This document shows positions 50,671-59,737 of a stretch of 64,000 bases of DNA, one piece after another. Positions within the stretch are counted from its first letter, which is position 1. Each line of letters begins with the position of its first letter. The notes under the pieces are model-generated. The model did not search any database. It was given only the letters and a program-made list of their open reading frames with translations, and was not told the DNA's origin. Made by a program: the position numbers and the translations under genes. Source of the stretch: Brevibacterium sp. CBA3109 (GTDB taxonomy: Bacteria; Actinomycetota; Actinomycetes; Actinomycetales; Brevibacteriaceae); the NCBI RefSeq assembly GCF_040256645.1, contig NZ_CP158281.1, positions 3,038,001 through 3,102,000 on the forward strand, written 5' to 3'.

Positions 50671-52318
50671 GCTTGATCAGGCTCTGACTTCCCAATCGGG
50701 GAACTGCGGCGAGGAGTTCCTGCGTGTATGCGTGCTGCGGGTTCGCCAACACGGTATCGACATCGCCGTATTCGACGATCTCACCCTTCTTCATCACGGC
50801 CACAGTATCGGCGATGTTCCAGGCCAGGCCGAGGTCGTGTGTGATGATCAGGGCGCTCATGCCCAGGTTCTTCTTCAGCGCCAGGAACAGCGACAGGATC
50901 TCTCCGCGCACAGAGGCGTCGAGGGAGGCGACCGGCTCATCGGCGATGAGCACCTGTGGGTCGAGGGCGAGCGCTCCGGCGATGACGACTCTCTGTCGCT
51001 GTCCGCCGGAGAGCTCCTGCGGAATCGACTCGAGGTAGTCGGCAGCCGGCGTCAGCTCGGCGGCCTCGAGAGCGCCGATGACGCGGGCATATTCGTTGTC
51101 GGTGATCTTCTGCACGCGCAGCCCCTCGACCACTGCCTCGTAGACGCTGCGCTTCGGGTTGAGCGAACCCGAGGGGTCCTGGAGGATCATCTGCACCTGC
51201 CGGCGGAAGGTCCGCAGCGCCTTCGCCCTTCTCGGCAGCGCCTGGCCGGCAAACTCCATCTGCGAGCCCGGATCTACTTCCTGCAGACCGAGCAGGGACC
51301 TGGCCAGCGTGGTCTTCCCCGACCCGGACTGGCCGACGACGGCGAGGATCTCCGCCTTGTGCAGCGCCAGATCGACGTCACGCACGGCCCGCTCCCTGCC
51401 CTGTCGGGTGTCGAAGGAGACGTTGAGGTTCTTGGCCTCGAGGACCACCTCGTCGGTCTTGGTGAACGGCTGGGCCCGGCGCACCTCGGCGGGTTTGAGG
51501 GTTCGCGGATTCATACGTGACTCGGCGTCCCCGATCTGCGGGAATGCACCGGCCAGCTGCTTCGTGTAATCCTCAGTGGGATCCAGGCAGACCTGGTCGC
51601 TGGGGCCGTATTCGACGAGCTTGCCGTAGCGCATGATTGCGAGGTTCTCACACACAGCGGAGAGCACTGCAAGGTCGTGGCTGATCATCAGCAGAGAGAT
51701 TCCACGCTCGTCCACGAGCCTGGCCAGACCTTCGAGGATCTGCTTCTGCACAATGACGTCGAGGGCGGTGGTCGGTTCGTCGGCGATGATGATGTCCGGT
51801 TCACAAGCCAGCGCCATAGCGATCATGATGCGCTGCTTCTGCCCTCCGGAGAGCTCATGCGGATACGCCACGGCCTTGCTCTTATCGAGATCGACCTCTT
51901 CGAGCAGTTCGAACATCCGATCTCGTCGTTTGGCTGGGCTCGTCCATGTGCTCTTCGCATGGTGAACGAGTGCCTCGATGATCTGTCCACCCACCTCGCG
52001 GACCGGGTTGAGCGAGTGCAGTGCGCCTTGGAAGATGATCGAGGCCTGCGCCCAGCGCACTGCCCGGATCTCGCCGAAGCTGAGATCATTGATGTCCTTC
52101 CCGCCGAGGCTCACCTGCCCGTCGATCTGCGCGGACTTGGGCAGCAGGCGCAGCACCGACATGATCAGCGTGGACTTGCCCGATCCGGACTCCCCAGCAA
52201 TGCCGAGGGTGGCTCCGGTGGGCAGGTCGAGACTGATGTCGCTGACGGCGGTGACGTCGCCACGGGCCGAGCCCGAGCGGTAGGTGATCGAGACCTTGTC
52301 AAAGCTGAGGTCGGTCAT
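50663..52318 (-). CDS. Peptide ABC importer, fused double ATPase (DppD-DppF type)
   Basis: 551-residue protein with two complete OppD/DppF-type nucleotide-binding domains. The first (about 1-260) has Walker A GESGSGKST (42-50), signature LSGGQKQR and Walker B IIIADEPT; the second (about 285-551) has VGQSGSGKTT, LSGGQRQR and VLIADEPV. The start is the ATG at 52316-52318, sharing one base with the permease stop; the longer open frame runs antisense-like through the permease. It powers uptake by the adjacent DppB/DppC-type permeases and binding protein. Confidence 0.93.
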   Translation of the reverse strand: MTDLSFDKVSITYRSGSARGDVTAVSDISLDLPTGATLGIAGESGSGKSTLIMSVLRLLPKSAQIDGQVSLGGKDINDLSFGEIRAVRWAQASIIFQGALHSLNPVREVGGQIIEALVHHAKSTWTSPAKRRDRMFELLEEVDLDKSKAVAYPHELSGGQKQRIMIAMALACEPDIIIADEPTTALDVIVQKQILEGLARLVDERGISLLMISHDLAVLSAVCENLAIMRYGKLVEYGPSDQVCLDPTEDYTKQLAGAFPQIGDAESRMNPRTLKPAEVRRAQPFTKTDEVVLEAKNLNVSFDTRQGRERAVRDVDLALHKAEILAVVGQSGSGKTTLARSLLGLQEVDPGSQMEFAGQALPRRAKALRTFRRQVQMILQDPSGSLNPKRSVYEAVVEGLRVQKITDNEYARVIGALEAAELTPAADYLESIPQELSGGQRQRVVIAGALALDPQVLIADEPVASLDASVRGEILSLFLALKKNLGMSALIITHDLGLAWNIADTVAVMKKGEIVEYGDVDTVLANPQHAYTQELLAAVPRLGSQSLIKHE

Positions 52319-53232
52319 CAGCGGCTCCTCAGGGCTGGATTGATGATGGCTTCGAACGCGCGTCCGACCATCGTGAAGGCGAGCACCACGAGCAGGATCG
52401 CGATTCCGGGTGTGAGCACATACCACCAGTAGCCCGAGGTCGCGGCGGAGATGTCCATCGAGTTCTTCAGAATCGTTCCCCACGACTCCTTGCTCGTATC
52501 CCCCAAGCCTAAGAACGACAGGGTCGACTCGGCGATGATCGCACTGCCGACCGTCAGGGTCGTGTTCGCCAACACCAGCGGCATCACTGCCGGCAGCATG
52601 TGCTTGAACAGGATGTGGCGATGTCCGGCGCCGAGGATGCGCGCCCTTTCGATGTAGAGCCGGGACTCCACGCTCAAGGTCTGGGAGCGCACGATGCGCG
52701 CCGTCGATGCCCACGAGGTCAGCCCGATGGCGACGACGATCGTGAAGACTCCGCGTTCGAGGACCGAGGACAAGACGATCGCCAGCAGCAGGGAGGGCAG
52801 GACGATGAAGAAGTCGATGATGCGCATGACGATCGCACCGAAGATCCCGGAGAAGTGTCCGGCTGCGAGACCCATGACGGTGCCGATGACCATTGACATG
52901 ACCGTGGCGGCGACGCCGACGAGGATGGACACCCGGGCTCCCCAGAGGATGCGGATCCAGAGTTCGCGTCCCAGATCGTCGGTGCCCAGCGGATGGGCGA
53001 GGCTCGGCGGGGCGTAGCGGGGCACGTCGAGCTGCTTCGTCACGTCGAGCATCGACGCGGGTGCGATGAGTGGGGCGAAGATCGCGATGAGGATGAAGAA
53101 GACGAGCACGATCGCGCCGGCCATCGCAGGAATGTCGGAGCGGAACAGGGACCAGTTCTTCTTGGCATTGTTCAGTCGGCGTTCGCGGACGAGCTTGGCC
53201 CCGTCGATGATGGGAGTTCTATCGCTCATCAT
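52318..53232 (-). CDS. Peptide ABC importer permease (DppC type)
   Basis: 304-residue inner-membrane permease with six helices. The N-terminal OppC-type extension is followed by the conserved APPSLAHPLGTDDLGRELWIRILWGARVSILVG block, and the ATPase-contact EAA loop is ERARILGAGHRHILFKHMLP. It overlaps the DppB gene stop by four bases (ATGA) and the ATPase gene start by one base, so the three are coupled. Confidence 0.93.
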   Translation of the reverse strand: MMSDRTPIIDGAKLVRERRLNNAKKNWSLFRSDIPAMAGAIVLVFFILIAIFAPLIAPASMLDVTKQLDVPRYAPPSLAHPLGTDDLGRELWIRILWGARVSILVGVAATVMSMVIGTVMGLAAGHFSGIFGAIVMRIIDFFIVLPSLLLAIVLSSVLERGVFTIVVAIGLTSWASTARIVRSQTLSVESRLYIERARILGAGHRHILFKHMLPAVMPLVLANTTLTVGSAIIAESTLSFLGLGDTSKESWGTILKNSMDISAATSGYWWYVLTPGIAILLVVLAFTMVGRAFEAIINPALRSR

Positions 53233-54302
53233 GCCCTCCTGACTCGTGGATCCAGAAAGCGGTAGACGATGTCCGCCGCCAGGTTCATGACGATGATGAT
53301 GGCCGAGAACACGACGAAGGTGCCCTGCAGCAGCGGCAGGTCGGGTCCGCTGATCGCTTCGAATGTGAGCTTGCCCAGACCGGGCCAGGAGAATACGGCC
53401 TCGACGGTGACGGCACCGGCGATGAGCCCACCGATGTGCATGAACACGACGGTGACCGTGGGCAGCAGCGCGTTGGGCACCGCGTGGTTCTTGCGCACTT
53501 CGTCCTCGGTCAGGCCCTTGGCTCGGGCAGTGGTCAGGTAGTCCTCACTCATCTCTTCGATCAGCGAGGCGCGCATGACCATGAGGAACTGCGCATAGAC
53601 GACAGCAACCATCGTAATGACCGGAAGGATGAGGTGCTTGATGACGTCGATGATGCCGGCGAATGACCAAGGGTTCAGCCCAGGTGTGATCATGCCGCCG
53701 GTGGGCAGCCACTGCAGGGTGCCGCCGAAGATCATGAGGAGGATGAGGCCCAGCCAGAAGGTGGGCACCGACCAGAACACGAGCGAGGTCGAGGAGGCGA
53801 TCTTGTCGAAGAGCGAATTGCGGCGCCAGGCCGAGAGCTGGCCCAGCCACAGGCCCAGCGTGATCGCGATGACGGCCGCGGTGGCCGTGAGCAGGAGCGT
53901 GGGTCCCAGGTATTCGACGATGAGCGCGGAAACGGGTTTGCGGTAGACATAGCTCTCGCCGAAGTCGCCGCTGAAGATACCGACCAGATAGTCCCAGAAT
54001 TGGACGATCACCGGCTTGTCGAGACCGTACTGGCTGCGCAGCTCAGCGATCTGTGCCGGGCTCATTGGCCGTTCCTTGGCGATCTTGAGAACGGGGTCGC
54101 CGGGCAGCATCCGGAAGGCGAAGAAGCCGAGGACGATGACGAGAACCATCGAGGTCAGGGCGCCGCCGAGTTTGCGCAGGAGGTAACCGAGGAAGGATCC
54201 GCCCTTCGGCGGCTCGTCCATATCGCGACCGGTTTGGCCATCGGAGCCTCCTGGGTCAGGGCCACCGGCAGGGGTGGGGAGATCGTGTGTCGGTGTTGTC
54301 AC
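53229..54302 (-). CDS. Peptide ABC importer permease (DppB type)
   Basis: 357-residue permease. After a 33-residue polar tail, the core begins GYLLRKLGGALTSMVLVIVLGFFAF; the RPMSPAQIAELRSQYGLDKPVIVQFWDYL segment and EAA loop TARAKGLTEDEVRKNHAVPNALLP are diagnostic of the DppB/OppB family. The start is GTG (54300-54302) or the ATG 27 codons later. It is separated from the binding-protein gene by a 98-bp gap that holds a hairpin. Confidence 0.92.
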   Translation of the reverse strand: MTTPTHDLPTPAGGPDPGGSDGQTGRDMDEPPKGGSFLGYLLRKLGGALTSMVLVIVLGFFAFRMLPGDPVLKIAKERPMSPAQIAELRSQYGLDKPVIVQFWDYLVGIFSGDFGESYVYRKPVSALIVEYLGPTLLLTATAAVIAITLGLWLGQLSAWRRNSLFDKIASSTSLVFWSVPTFWLGLILLMIFGGTLQWLPTGGMITPGLNPWSFAGIIDVIKHLILPVITMVAVVYAQFLMVMRASLIEEMSEDYLTTARAKGLTEDEVRKNHAVPNALLPTVTVVFMHIGGLIAGAVTVEAVFSWPGLGKLTFEAISGPDLPLLQGTFVVFSAIIIVMNLAADIVYRFLDPRVRRA

Positions 54303-54343
54303 TGGAGAACTCCTGGTCTCGCTGGGGAAGCAGGTGGTGCAGG

Positions 54344-54387
54344 ACCATCGTCCCGAGCACCGTGGTCACGACGCTCGGGACGATGGT
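54344..54387 (-). terminator. Intercistronic hairpin after the binding-protein gene
   Basis: Perfect 15-bp arms (54344-54358 and 54373-54387) with a 14-nt loop. Hairpins here commonly stabilise binding-protein mRNA or cut transcription so that binding protein exceeds permease. Confidence 0.7.
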
Positions 54388-54400
54388 TCTGGGGCTGGGA

Positions 54401-56227
54401 CTATTCGCGATCGTCGGATTTCTTGCGACGGCTGATCAGGAAGCCGCCTCCGCCGATGACCACGATGGCTGCGGCAGCGATGCCGATCCAGCCGCCGGCG
54501 CCCAAGCCGCCACCGTCGCCGGAAGCGTCCTCCGCGCTGACGGGCTCGACCGAGCTGTATCCCCAGTAGCCGACCTGGTTGGCAATGATGCCGCCGTCAG
54601 TGGGCTGTTTGGTGAAGCCGGTGAATCGATCGGAGCGGAAGGCCTCGAGCTGGCTCGGATACCACAGCGTGATCGAAGCTGTGTCCTCGTAGTGCTGGGC
54701 CAAAGCCTGATGCACGAGGTCCACGCGCTTCTTCTCATCGAGTTCGACGTGCTGCTGCTCGTACAGCTTGTCGAAGTCCTTGCTGCAGTAGCCATCCTGC
54801 GAGGTGCCGCCGTTGCCGTCGGCGTCTGGACGGCTGTCGCAGGTGTTGATGCCGAGTTGGTAATCAGGATCCGGGTTGATCGACCAGCCGGAGAAGTACA
54901 TGTCGTAGTCGCCCTTGGTGGTCCGCTCCGAGACGGTGTCGACATCGCTGGCTTCGTTCTTGAGCATGATGCCGATGTCTTTCATCCACGGTTTGAGGAA
55001 CTTCGCCGTGTTCTGTTCGGTCGTGGCGTCGGCATCTGTGAGGAAGCGCAGCTCGAGCTTTTCACCGTCCTTCTCGCGAATGCCGTCGGAGCCTTCCTTC
55101 CAGCCAGCCTCGTCGAGCAGCTTCTTCGCCTTCTCGACGTCGAAGCCGGAGACCACTGGGTTGTCGGCAGGCAGTGCCCACTTCTCGTAGACCGAGGGGA
55201 TGAAGCTCGTGGCCGGCTGACCGTAATCCTGCAGCACCTGATCGCGCAGGGTGTCAATGTCGATTCCAGCACGGATGGCCTGACGAACCTTCTTATCCTT
55301 CAGCGCCTCGTTGCCGGTGCCGAACTCGTTGTTCTTGGCATCGGCCACTCCCGAGTTGATGGAGATTCCCTGGAAACGACGCCCGTTGCCGACATTGGTC
55401 TCGACGTTGTCGGCGCCTTCGATGGCCTTGAACTGTTCCGGGCTCAGTCCGGTGATGAAGTCGACCTCGCCGGAGCGGATGGCCTGCACCTGAGCATCGG
55501 AGTTCGTGTAGTAGCGGTACTGGATCTTATCGACCTTGGGCTCGCCGCGCCAGAAGTTCGGGTTGGACTTGAGAGTGACAGACTTGTTCGCCTCGTAGCT
55601 CTCGAGCTGGAACGGGCCCGAGCCCACGGACTTCTCGTCGTTCTTGAACTCACCGGGCTTGTCGATCTTCGACCAGACATGCTCGGGCACGACCGGGATC
55701 TCCTGGCCGGGGTTGTTGGACTGGGGATTCTTCAGCGTGATGACCAGTGTGGAGTCATCGGGTGCCTCTACCTTGTCGAAGTTCTCGACGAGTCCTCCGT
55801 TGGCCACCGACAGTTCGTCCTTCTCCATCATCTGGTTGTAGGTCCAGGCGACGTCTTTGGAGGTGAGTGGTTCATCATCGGACCACTTCATATCGGGACG
55901 CATCTTGTACGTCCAGACCTTGCCCTCGGAATCGGTGTCCCATTCAGTGGCGAGACCCTCGGTGGGCTGAGCGTCTTCGGCACTGTTGTTCACGAGATTT
56001 TCGTACATGTACCGGAACGAGTTCGTCGGCAGCAGGTAGAAGGAGGTGAACGGGTTGAACGAATCGATGAAACCGTCCGTGGCGATCCGGAGCACCTTAG
56101 AATCCTCGGCGGCTTCTGTGGTCTCTGCTTGGGCTGGTGCGGCTGCCATGGATCCGACAAGAGCCATTGCCGCAAGTCCGGCAAGGCACGTTCCCAGCCG
56201 CCTGCGCAGCTTGTGATTCGTGAGCAT
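54401..56227 (-). CDS. Peptide ABC importer substrate-binding protein with C-terminal membrane anchor
   Basis: 608-residue DppA/OppA-type (family 5) solute-binding protein. A signal peptide (about 1-34, LAGLAAMALVGSMAAAPAQA) lacks a lipobox Cys. The mature body has the family core: TEGLATEWDTDSEGKVWTYK, then VAWTYNQMM, GSGPFQLESYEANKSVTLK and RQAIRAGIDIDTLRDQVLQ. Instead of an N-terminal lipid anchor, the C-terminus has a Gly-rich linker, a membrane helix (WIGIAAAAIVVIGGGGFLI) and a basic tail (SRRKKSDDRE), so it is probably held in the membrane at its C-terminus. It heads the transporter operon. The ligand is presumably a peptide; the neighbours suggest cell-wall peptides. Confidence 0.93.
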   Translation of the reverse strand: MLTNHKLRRRLGTCLAGLAAMALVGSMAAAPAQAETTEAAEDSKVLRIATDGFIDSFNPFTSFYLLPTNSFRYMYENLVNNSAEDAQPTEGLATEWDTDSEGKVWTYKMRPDMKWSDDEPLTSKDVAWTYNQMMEKDELSVANGGLVENFDKVEAPDDSTLVITLKNPQSNNPGQEIPVVPEHVWSKIDKPGEFKNDEKSVGSGPFQLESYEANKSVTLKSNPNFWRGEPKVDKIQYRYYTNSDAQVQAIRSGEVDFITGLSPEQFKAIEGADNVETNVGNGRRFQGISINSGVADAKNNEFGTGNEALKDKKVRQAIRAGIDIDTLRDQVLQDYGQPATSFIPSVYEKWALPADNPVVSGFDVEKAKKLLDEAGWKEGSDGIREKDGEKLELRFLTDADATTEQNTAKFLKPWMKDIGIMLKNEASDVDTVSERTTKGDYDMYFSGWSINPDPDYQLGINTCDSRPDADGNGGTSQDGYCSKDFDKLYEQQHVELDEKKRVDLVHQALAQHYEDTASITLWYPSQLEAFRSDRFTGFTKQPTDGGIIANQVGYWGYSSVEPVSAEDASGDGGGLGAGGWIGIAAAAIVVIGGGGFLISRRKKSDDRE

Positions 56228-56381
56228 CGTTGTCCTTCGCTTCGAGATGGCCGTGATTTCAGCGGCACTCGATCATCACCGGCGCACACTGCACCTTGTG
56301 ACAAATCATTGTGTCCTGCCTCACTTTACGGCTGATCGTCGGCGTTAATGACACAACACCTCACAATGTCGCACATGATTG

Positions 56382-56400
56382 ACTGTGAGAAATGCACAGT
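56382..56400. promoter_or_regulatory. Inverted repeat ACTGTG-N7-CACAGT upstream of the peptide operon
   Basis: Perfect 6-bp half-sites around AGAAATG, in the 230-bp gap upstream of the binding-protein gene. It could be an operator; it does not fit the CRP/GlxR spacing exactly. Confidence 0.35.
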
Positions 56401-56412
56401 CTCACCCCGGCA

Positions 56413-56442
56413 AGCGGTGCCGACGACGAACCGTCAGCACCG
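56413..56442 (-). terminator. Terminator of the TRAP transporter gene
   Basis: GCGGTGC (56413-56419) pairs with GCACCGC (56436-56442), with inner GACG/CGTC and one mismatch, 16 bp after the TRAP stop on the minus strand. Confidence 0.6.
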
Positions 56443-56457
56443 CGATCCGCCCCGGAG

Positions 56458-58530
56458 TCAGTCCTTCTGCTCCGCGAGACCCGCAGCGATCTGCTCAGAG
56501 GTGGTCGCCTTTCGCATTTTCTGCTCGATTGCGATGATGATCAGCACAATCAGGCCCGCCGCCGAGATCCACAGGCTCGGGTAGACCAAGGCTATGCCGC
56601 CGGCGACAAGCAGCACTCGTTCGACGACGTTCGCCGAGCCGAAGTAGTAGCCCGCCATACCCGCCGCGACCCCGACCATACCGACGATCAGCGTGATCAG
56701 GGCGATCACCGTGTCCTGCCAGCTTCCCTGCAGCAAAAGCGCCGGCTCCAAGATGAAGACATAGGGGATGAGGAAGCCCGCGATGGCAATCCGCAGCGCG
56801 GTGACTCCTGCGCGCATCGGGTTCGCCCCCGCGATGCCCGCACCGGCATAGGCTGCCAGACAGACAGGAGGTGTGATATCGGCAAGAATGCCGAAGAAGA
56901 ACACGAACATGTGCGCGGCAATGAGCGGAACGTCGAAGTTGTTGTACAGGATCGGGGCGGCGATGGTGGCCGTGACCACGTAGTTCGCTGTCGTGGGCAG
57001 CCCCATTCCAAGCACCAGGCAAGCGATCATCACCATGAACAGAACGATGAAGAAGTTGCCGCCCGCCAGATCCACGAGTCCCTTGCCCAGCTGCCCGCCG
57101 AGGCCGGTCACTGTGACTGTACCTGCGACGATCCCAGCAGTCGCGCATGCTGCAATGACTGGCAGCGCAGTTCGTGCGCCCCCGATGAGGAGCTCGACGA
57201 AAGCTCGCGGCGTAAGCCTGGTGGCCTTGCGCAGGAAGCTGAGGATGAATCCGGTGCCGATGCCGAACAGGGCCGCTCGGATCGGCGACATGCCGGAGAG
57301 CAGTGTGAGGATGATGACGACCAGGGGCAGCAGCAGATCCAAGCGCTTGAGCAGGTCGATGCCGTTGGGCAGGCTGCTCTTCGCCATTCCGAGGATGCCA
57401 GTCGTCTTTGCCTCGAAGTGGATGGAGAGAAATGCTCCGAGGAAATAGAGGAGAGCGGGGATGATCGCGATGACGATGAGCCCGTTGTATTCGAGGTCGG
57501 GCACGTTCTGAGCCATGATGAACGCCGCCGCGCCCATGATCGGTGGCATGAGCTGGCCGCCGGTCGAGGCCGTGGCCTCGGTTGCGGCGGCGAAATGGGG
57601 TTTGAACCCGGCCCTCTTCATCAGCGGAATAGTGAACGACCCCGAGGCGACCGTGTTCGCCACCGATGAGCCCGAGACCATGCCCTGCAGGCCCGAGGCC
57701 ACCACGGCCGCCTTCGCCGGGCCGCCGGTGAACCTGCCGGTCAGTCGGAAAGCGAGATCATTGAAGAACTGACCGATGTTCGTATGGACGAGCATCACCG
57801 CGAAGAACAGGAACAGGAAGATGAAGTTCGCCGACACTTGGATCGGTGTGCCGAAGATGCCACCGCCGCTCGACAGGAACATGTTCGTGGCGAGATCTTC
57901 GACGCTCTGTCCCGAGTGTCTGAACACCGGGAGATAGTTGCCGAAGAGACCGTAGAGAAGGGCGACGCCGGCGATGATGACAATCGGCAGACCGACGCAT
58001 CGGCGTGTGGCTTCGAGGATGAGAAGCACGCCGAGTACTGCCACGACGAAGTCGAGGTCTGAGTACCCGAGAATCTGCACCGAGTTGCTCACCAGGCGCG
58101 TGTAGTCGAAGAACACGTAGAGATTGCAGGCGAGAGCTGCCAGCCCGAGAAGGACGTCGTACCAGGGGATCCCCTTGCCGCGACCGATGAGGACATCCGC
58201 AACCCGGTTTCCGCTGGTTGGTGCGTCGAGCAGCCTCTTGCTGGCCGGGTAGAGGAAGAAGATCAGGGCAGTCGCGCCCGCAAGGTGCAGGGACGAGTGC
58301 ATCCAGGTGTTGAATGGACGCTCCAGCGCTGCGTAGAGGTGGTACAAGGTGAAGGCGATGCAGATGCCGCCGATCACCCACGCCCACCACCCGAGATTCG
58401 TGCGGAAACGACTCGAGGTGTCTACCTTGCGAAGGACCTCGGCGGATGCCTGCTCCGCCTTCGCAGTCTGCTCGGCGACCGCCCCGGCCGAGGACTCGGA
58501 TGGCCGGGGCGGTGTCGGGTGCTCACTCAC
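56458..58530 (-). CDS. TRAP transporter fused permease (DctQM type)
   Basis: 690-residue membrane protein combining small (DctQ) and large (DctM) TRAP permease parts, with about 17 helices, as usual for TAXI-TRAP systems. A polar N-terminus of about 45 residues precedes the first helix. SGSSVANTVASGSFTIPLMKR and GATEATASTGGQLMPPIMGAAAFIMAQ are typical of the fused large-subunit core (seen as ATEATASTGGQLMPP here). It moves a carboxylate or amino acid with a Na+ gradient. The GTG start overlaps the TAXI stop by four bases (GTGA). Confidence 0.92.
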   Translation of the reverse strand: MSEHPTPPRPSESSAGAVAEQTAKAEQASAEVLRKVDTSSRFRTNLGWWAWVIGGICIAFTLYHLYAALERPFNTWMHSSLHLAGATALIFFLYPASKRLLDAPTSGNRVADVLIGRGKGIPWYDVLLGLAALACNLYVFFDYTRLVSNSVQILGYSDLDFVVAVLGVLLILEATRRCVGLPIVIIAGVALLYGLFGNYLPVFRHSGQSVEDLATNMFLSSGGGIFGTPIQVSANFIFLFLFFAVMLVHTNIGQFFNDLAFRLTGRFTGGPAKAAVVASGLQGMVSGSSVANTVASGSFTIPLMKRAGFKPHFAAATEATASTGGQLMPPIMGAAAFIMAQNVPDLEYNGLIVIAIIPALLYFLGAFLSIHFEAKTTGILGMAKSSLPNGIDLLKRLDLLLPLVVIILTLLSGMSPIRAALFGIGTGFILSFLRKATRLTPRAFVELLIGGARTALPVIAACATAGIVAGTVTVTGLGGQLGKGLVDLAGGNFFIVLFMVMIACLVLGMGLPTTANYVVTATIAAPILYNNFDVPLIAAHMFVFFFGILADITPPVCLAAYAGAGIAGANPMRAGVTALRIAIAGFLIPYVFILEPALLLQGSWQDTVIALITLIVGMVGVAAGMAGYYFGSANVVERVLLVAGGIALVYPSLWISAAGLIVLIIIAIEQKMRKATTSEQIAAGLAEQKD

Positions 58531-59516
58531 GGCAGGTCAATGCCCTCTTCTTCGTAGTACTTCTGGGCTCCGGGATGCAGCGGCACATCGCCGATGCCCA
58601 GCATTGCGGTGTCCTTGGTGATCAGTTTCCCGACATCCAGAGTGACCTTGTCGGAGTTCTCGAACAGCACCTTGGTCATATTGTAGGCAGTGTCCTCGCT
58701 GACCTGGTCCGTGGAGGCCACCAAGGAGGCGAAGACCGACACCGTGGGCACGTCCTCCTTCAGGAAGTCATAGGCGTCAGCAGGGATGTCGTAGGACTCG
58801 GCACCGCTGTCCTCTTCAATTGCCGATGTCGTTTCCTTGTCGAGGCCGAGGAGCTTGACGTCGGTGGTCGCCGCCAGCTGCGTCAGCCCGGCCACAGGCG
58901 TGCCGACGACGAAGATCGTGGCGTCGATCTGCTTGTCTGCGAGCATATCGGTCGACGCACCGAAGTCCGTGATCTCCGGGGTGTAGTCCGACTCGCCGAT
59001 GCCGGCAGCATCGAGGATTGCGTCAGAGATCGCGCGGGTTCCGGACCCTGCGTCACCGACTGCGATCTTCTTGCCCTTGAGGTCCTTGACCGACTTGATG
59101 CCGGAATCCTCGCGGACGATGATATGGGCGGCCTCGGGATAGAGAGAGGCAATCCAACCGGCATTGTCGATCTTCGTTCCGTCGAGGTCTTCGAGCTCAC
59201 CGTTGACCGCGTTGTTGGCAGTATCGCTCTGCGTGAAGCCCAGCTGCCACTCACCCTGGTAGATCTTGCCGAGGTTCTCAGCCGAGGCACCGGACTCCAC
59301 ATAGTTGACGGTGAGACCGTCGACATTGTCTTCGAAGATCGTCGCGAGCTCTCCGCCGAGAGGATAGTAGGTTCCCGAGGTGCCACCCGTGCCGAAGGTC
59401 AGGTCGTTTGTGGTCTGATCGTCGCCGCCGTCACTGCCGCCGCTCGAGCCGCAAGCCGACAGCGTCAGCGCGAGCGCTGCCACAGCCGCAACTGTCATAC
59501 GTCTGATATTCATCAT
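58527..59516 (-). CDS. TAXI-family TRAP solute-binding lipoprotein
   Basis: About 329-residue secreted binding protein of the TAXI type. The lipobox LSAC gives lipidated Cys22 when counted from the ATG at 59514-59516. Family features: LTFGTGGTSGTYYPLGGELA at the mature N-terminus, YVESGASAENL, and KGKKIAVGDAGSGTRA. TAXI proteins commonly bind glutamate or related compounds, so an amino acid-like ligand is plausible. The start choice among two ATGs and an earlier GTG is uncertain by a few codons. Confidence 0.9.
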   Translation of the reverse strand: MMNIRRMTVAAVAALALTLSACGSSGGSDGGDDQTTNDLTFGTGGTSGTYYPLGGELATIFEDNVDGLTVNYVESGASAENLGKIYQGEWQLGFTQSDTANNAVNGELEDLDGTKIDNAGWIASLYPEAAHIIVREDSGIKSVKDLKGKKIAVGDAGSGTRAISDAILDAAGIGESDYTPEITDFGASTDMLADKQIDATIFVVGTPVAGLTQLAATTDVKLLGLDKETTSAIEEDSGAESYDIPADAYDFLKEDVPTVSVFASLVASTDQVSEDTAYNMTKVLFENSDKVTLDVGKLITKDTAMLGIGDVPLHPGAQKYYEEEGIDLP

Positions 59517-59737
59517 CTGATCCACTCTTCCGGTTTGATGTCCCAGGCCGAGTTGTTCTTTACTCGACCGCCTTCAGTAGAGACTAAGCGGAAAACGTCG
59601 TCTCACGAAGCCCCAAGCTGAAAGTTTGCTGAATCGTTAACACCACTGGACGAACGGTATCAGGATCCCTGCACCTGCAGGTCCGGTCCCTCGGCTCACC
59701 GAACTGCAGTGCTCGGCAGCGGCATCCCCTAGTCGCC

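Noticed and set aside
54287..56335. Very long plus-strand open frame opposite the peptide-binding-protein gene
   Set aside because: It is the antisense frame of a clear family 5 binding protein; high GC keeps it open. It has no ribosome site and no family motifs.
56392..57669. 425-codon plus-strand open frame opposite the TRAP permease
   Set aside because: Composition is Asp/Glu/Arg/His-rich, as expected for the complement of membrane-helix codons; the minus strand encodes recognisable TRAP sequence.
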